DNA of 7,795 nucleotides from NCBI GenBank assembly GCA_964292295.1, contig CAXYVC010000127.1, forward strand, positions 1 through 7,795. Direction: 5' to 3'. The position numbers and the translations under genes are program-made. Positions 5,880 to 7,795 of this stretch are shown here, in pieces. Below the pieces are notes generated by a model. That model had not been told where the DNA came from and searched no databases. It worked only from the letters and a program-made list of their open reading frames with translations. The first letter of the stretch is position 1, and every line of letters starts with the position of its first letter. Source of the stretch: CAXYVC01 sp964292295 (GTDB taxonomy: Bacteria > Acidobacteriota > Holophagae > Holophagales > Holophagaceae).

Positions 5880-6719
5880 ATGAACCTGCTGCACGCCCTC
5901 CTGCTGGGCCTCGTCCAGGGCCTGACCGAGTTCCTTCCGGTCTCGAGCACGGCGCACCTCACCCTGGCGGAGCACCTGATGCTGGGGCGCGGCATGCCGC
6001 TGGCCTTCGACGTGCTGCTGCACGTGGGAACCCTCCTGGCGCTCTGCGTCTACTTCCGGCGCGAACTTGGACAGCTGCTGGCGGGCCTGCTTGGGCGGAA
6101 CGCGGAGGGCCGGCGCCTGGCCCTGCTGCTGCTGTTGGCCATGGTTCCCACGGGCGTCCTGGGGCTGGCCACCAAGGCGCTGAAGGAGACCCAGAAGGGC
6201 CACCTCTGGCTCTACGGCGTGTTCCTGCTCCTGACCGCGGGCCTGCTGTGGGCCGCCCAGCGCCTAGCCGAGCGCCGTCCGGGCCGTCCGGTGGAGGCGC
6301 TCGGCGCCGCGGATGCCCTGGCCGTGGGCGCCATCCAGGGTCTGGGCGGGGGATTCGGCCTCTCCCGCAGCGGATCCACCATCGCCGTGGGCGTCTTCCG
6401 GGGCCTCGCCCTGCCTGCCTCCGCGCGCTTCAGTTTCCTGCTGGGCATTCCGACGATCGCCGCGGCCGCCCTGGTGGAGGGACGCAAGCTCGTGAAGCCC
6501 CTGCTCCACGGGCAGGCCCTCCCCTCCGACCTGGCCTTCCCGGCGGGTTCCGCTTCGCCCGTGCTGCTCTGCGGGGCGGGCATCGCCATGGCGGCGGTGT
6601 CGGGCTACCTCGCCATCGGCCTGCTGGACCGCTTCACCCGCACGCCGCGGCTGCGCGGCTTCGCGGCCTACTGCATGCTGGCCGGGGTCGCGGCGCTGGG
6701 TTTCGGCCTCTTCCGTTGA
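5880..6719 (+). CDS. uppP: Undecaprenyl-diphosphatase (UppP/BacA family)
   Basis: A 279-residue integral inner-membrane enzyme that removes one phosphate from undecaprenyl diphosphate, renewing the lipid carrier for peptidoglycan and other surface polymers. It may give low-level bacitracin resistance. QGLTEFLPVSSTAHL (13-27) is the first active-site motif, with E17 and H26 matching E. coli E21 and H30; Q13 stands where E. coli has E17, which is common in the family. The second motif is SRSGSTI (162-168) with R163 matching R174. Other marks are FDVLLHVGTLLA (43-54) and FSFLLGIPTIAAA (185-197). Several hydrophobic segments, at about 42-58, 80-98, 110-127, 183-200, 225-250 and 258-277, agree with a polytopic protein. 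The usual Pro-Gly before SRSG is Phe-Gly here. GGAG lies 5 bases before the start. It may be co-transcribed with the ligase gene, 39 bases upstream. Confidence 0.94.
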   Translation: MNLLHALLLGLVQGLTEFLPVSSTAHLTLAEHLMLGRGMPLAFDVLLHVGTLLALCVYFRRELGQLLAGLLGRNAEGRRLALLLLLAMVPTGVLGLATKALKETQKGHLWLYGVFLLLTAGLLWAAQRLAERRPGRPVEALGAADALAVGAIQGLGGGFGLSRSGSTIAVGVFRGLALPASARFSFLLGIPTIAAAALVEGRKLVKPLLHGQALPSDLAFPAGSASPVLLCGAGIAMAAVSGYLAIGLLDRFTRTPRLRGFAAYCMLAGVAALGFGLFR

Positions 6720-6726
6720 GCCCATT

Positions 6727-6745
6727 CCCGGCACCGCTCGCCGGG
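6727..6745 (+). terminator. Stem-loop after uppP
   Basis: CCCGGC (6727-6732) and GCCGGG (6740-6745) pair perfectly around a 7-base loop, 8 bases after the uppP stop. It is followed by a C-run rather than a T-run. Position supports a terminator or 3' end structure; the missing U-tract argues for caution. Confidence 0.4.
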
Positions 6746-6770
6746 CATCCCCCCCGTCTCGGCCCGCCGC

Positions 6771-6785
6771 CGGGGACGTTCCCCG
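6771..6785 (+). promoter_or_regulatory. Compact hairpin upstream of the ABC transporter genes
   Basis: CGGGGA (6771-6776) and TCCCCG (6780-6785) form a perfect 6-bp stem with a 3-base loop, flanked by CCGCCGG-like direct repeats. It lies 12 bases before a possible -10 box, so it could be an operator over the -35 region or a second terminator element for uppP. Confidence 0.28.
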
Positions 6786-6797
6786 CCGGTTCCCGCC

Positions 6798-6803
6798 TAC
6801 ACT
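6798..6803 (+). promoter_or_regulatory. Possible -10 box of the ABC transporter operon
   Basis: TACACT fits TAnnnT and lies 22 bases before the GTG start, leaving room for a short leader with the ribosome binding site. No good -35 box is visible at 16-18 bases upstream. Confidence 0.3.
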
Positions 6804-6825
6804 GGCCCCCAGGAGAGGAGGGGGC

Positions 6826-7590
6826 GTGATCCAGCTGACGGACGTGCACAAGGCCTTCGAGGTCAAGGACCGGAAACGGAAGATCCACAAGCGCATCGAG
6901 GCCGTGAAGGGCCTCAGCCTCACGGTGAAGCCCGGCGAGATCTACGGCCTGCTGGGTCCCAACGGCGCGGGGAAGAGCACCACGCTGCGCATGATCGCCG
7001 GGCTCATGACGCCCGACGAAGGCCGCGTGGAGGTCTGCGGCATCGACGCCGTGCGCGAGCCCGAGCGCAGCCGCGCCTGCGTGGGCTACCTCAGCACGGA
7101 CCTGAATGTCTACGGGCGCTTCACCCCCCGGGAGATCCTGCGCATCTTCGGGGAGTTCCAGGGCGTGGACGCCTCCACCGCCGAGCGCCGGGGCCTGCAC
7201 TTGCTCGAGGCGCTCCAGCTCAGCGACTTTGCGGACGTGAAGATGGAGGGCTTCTCCTCCGGCCAGAAGCAGAAGGTGAGCATCGCCCGCGCGCTGCTTC
7301 ACGACCCGAAGGTGGTGATCTTCGACGAGCCCACCACGGGCCTGGACGTGCTCACGGCCAAGACCGTGCTGGACCTCCTGCGCGTCATGAAGGCCGAGGG
7401 CCGTGCGGTGATCGTGAGCACCCACGTGCTGCCCATGGTCGAGCAGATCTGCGACCGCGTGGGGATCATCTACGAGGGCAAGCTCCACGGCGATGCGTCG
7501 CCCCGGGAGATCCTCGAGCGCTGGCAGGTGAAGACCTTGGACGAGGTCTTCTTCGCCCTGGCCGCGGGCCGGGAAGGGGGTGAGCAGTGA
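6826..7590 (+). CDS. ABC transporter ATP-binding protein, NatA-like
   Basis: A 254-residue cytoplasmic ATPase subunit expected to drive the membrane protein encoded next to it. Walker A is GPNGAGKST (44-52), the signature is FSSGQKQKV (143-151), Walker B with catalytic glutamate is VVIFDEPTTGLD (163-174, E168), and the H-loop is STHVL with H200. Where many ABC ATPases have a Q-loop glutamine there is GYLSTDLNVYGRFT (87-100), as is usual in NatA-type exporters of the sodium-export/antibiotic group. A basic insert, KDRKRKIHKR (14-23), lies between the first two strands. The start is GTG at 6826, preceded by an AGGAGAGGAGGGGG purine tract. The stop overlaps the next gene's GTG, so the two subunits are co-translated. 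The sodium role of B. subtilis NatA is only one option; the substrate is not readable from the ATPase. Confidence 0.92.
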   Translation: MIQLTDVHKAFEVKDRKRKIHKRIEAVKGLSLTVKPGEIYGLLGPNGAGKSTTLRMIAGLMTPDEGRVEVCGIDAVREPERSRACVGYLSTDLNVYGRFTPREILRIFGEFQGVDASTAERRGLHLLEALQLSDFADVKMEGFSSGQKQKVSIARALLHDPKVVIFDEPTTGLDVLTAKTVLDLLRVMKAEGRAVIVSTHVLPMVEQICDRVGIIYEGKLHGDASPREILERWQVKTLDEVFFALAAGREGGEQ

Positions 7591-7795
7591 AGGGCGCGTT
7601 TCTCGTCTTCAAGAAGGAGTTCCTCGAGCTCTCGAAGGACCGCAAGACCCTCTTCTTCACCTTCCTGATGCCCCTGATCCTCTACCCCGTGCTCTTCGGG
7701 ATGATCGGGATGATGAGCAAGCGGGATGCGAAGAGCCGGGAGGGGCGCCCCAGCCGCGTGCTGCTGGTGGATCCCGCCGGCGTGGTGGCCCCCCT
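7587..7795 (+). CDS. ABC transporter permease, NatB-like (N-terminal part, cut by window edge)
   Basis: The first 69 codons of a membrane subunit paired with the ATPase upstream. Translation from GTG at 7587 gives (M)KGAFLVFKKEFLELSKDR followed by a hydrophobic first membrane segment at about 21-43 (FLMPLILYPVLFGMIGMM), then a charged stretch and the beginning of an extracytoplasmic part (RVLLVDPAG). The pattern KKEFLEL-x-KDRKTL then MPLILYP is typical of NatB/ABC-2 type permeases, which have a large external domain after the first helix. The start is supported by AAGGGG 7 bases upstream and by the GTGA overlap with the ATPase stop. There is no suitable ATG at this point, so an ATG-only gene finder would miss it. 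The rest of the protein lies outside the window. Confidence 0.85.
   Translation, partial: MKGAFLVFKKEFLELSKDRKTLFFTFLMPLILYPVLFGMIGMMSKRDAKSREGRPSRVLLVDPAGVVAP

Noticed and set aside
1..7795. Defence system, prophage, insertion sequence, CRISPR array, tRNA or rRNA
   Set aside because: No direct-repeat arrays, transposase or integrase motifs, terminal inverted repeats around a gene, or RNA-gene signatures were seen. All genes fall into known cellular families.

Overview
The window is very GC-rich (above about 70% by eye, with strong G/C third positions) and densely coded. It suggests a diderm bacterium. The evidence is a secreted M28 peptidase, a minimal DNA ligase of the exported Lig E type, and UppP. 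The gene styles and base composition fit Acidobacteriota of the Holophaga/Geothrix kind, but that placement is an impression and no marker gene here proves it. I see no rRNA, tRNA, CRISPR array, insertion sequence or phage gene.

Layout: positions 1-74 hold G/C-only hairpins behind an M28 metallopeptidase gene (75-1475, minus). Next come a 128-base gap with a stem-loop and a low-specificity L-threonine aldolase gene, ltaE (1604-2656, minus). A 150-base divergent intergenic region (2657-2806) holds an 8-bp inverted repeat and a hairpin. On the plus strand follow an AroQ-type chorismate mutase (2807-3106), a U32-family protein of RlhA type (3106-4932), a Lig E-like ATP-dependent DNA ligase (4998-5840), undecaprenyl-diphosphatase uppP (5880-6719), a NatA-like ABC ATPase (6826-7590) and the first 69 codons of its NatB-like permease (7587 to the window edge).

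The most interesting arrangement is the chorismate mutase / U32 pair. The stop codon of one and the start codon of the other share a base (TGATG), so the two are probably translationally coupled. Chorismate mutase makes prephenate, and U32 RNA hydroxylases (TrhP, and by my recollection RlhA) depend on prephenate in E. coli. The pair therefore reads as an enzyme that makes the required metabolite next to the enzyme that needs it. The mutase also appears to have lost the usual active-site lysine and to carry a lysine where the usual glutamine sits.

The other genes look like ordinary housekeeping functions: peptide degradation, amino-acid cleavage, undecaprenyl carrier recycling and an ABC exporter. 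Several starts are not the longest open frame: the peptidase starts at 1475 by its ribosome binding site, and both ABC genes start with GTG.
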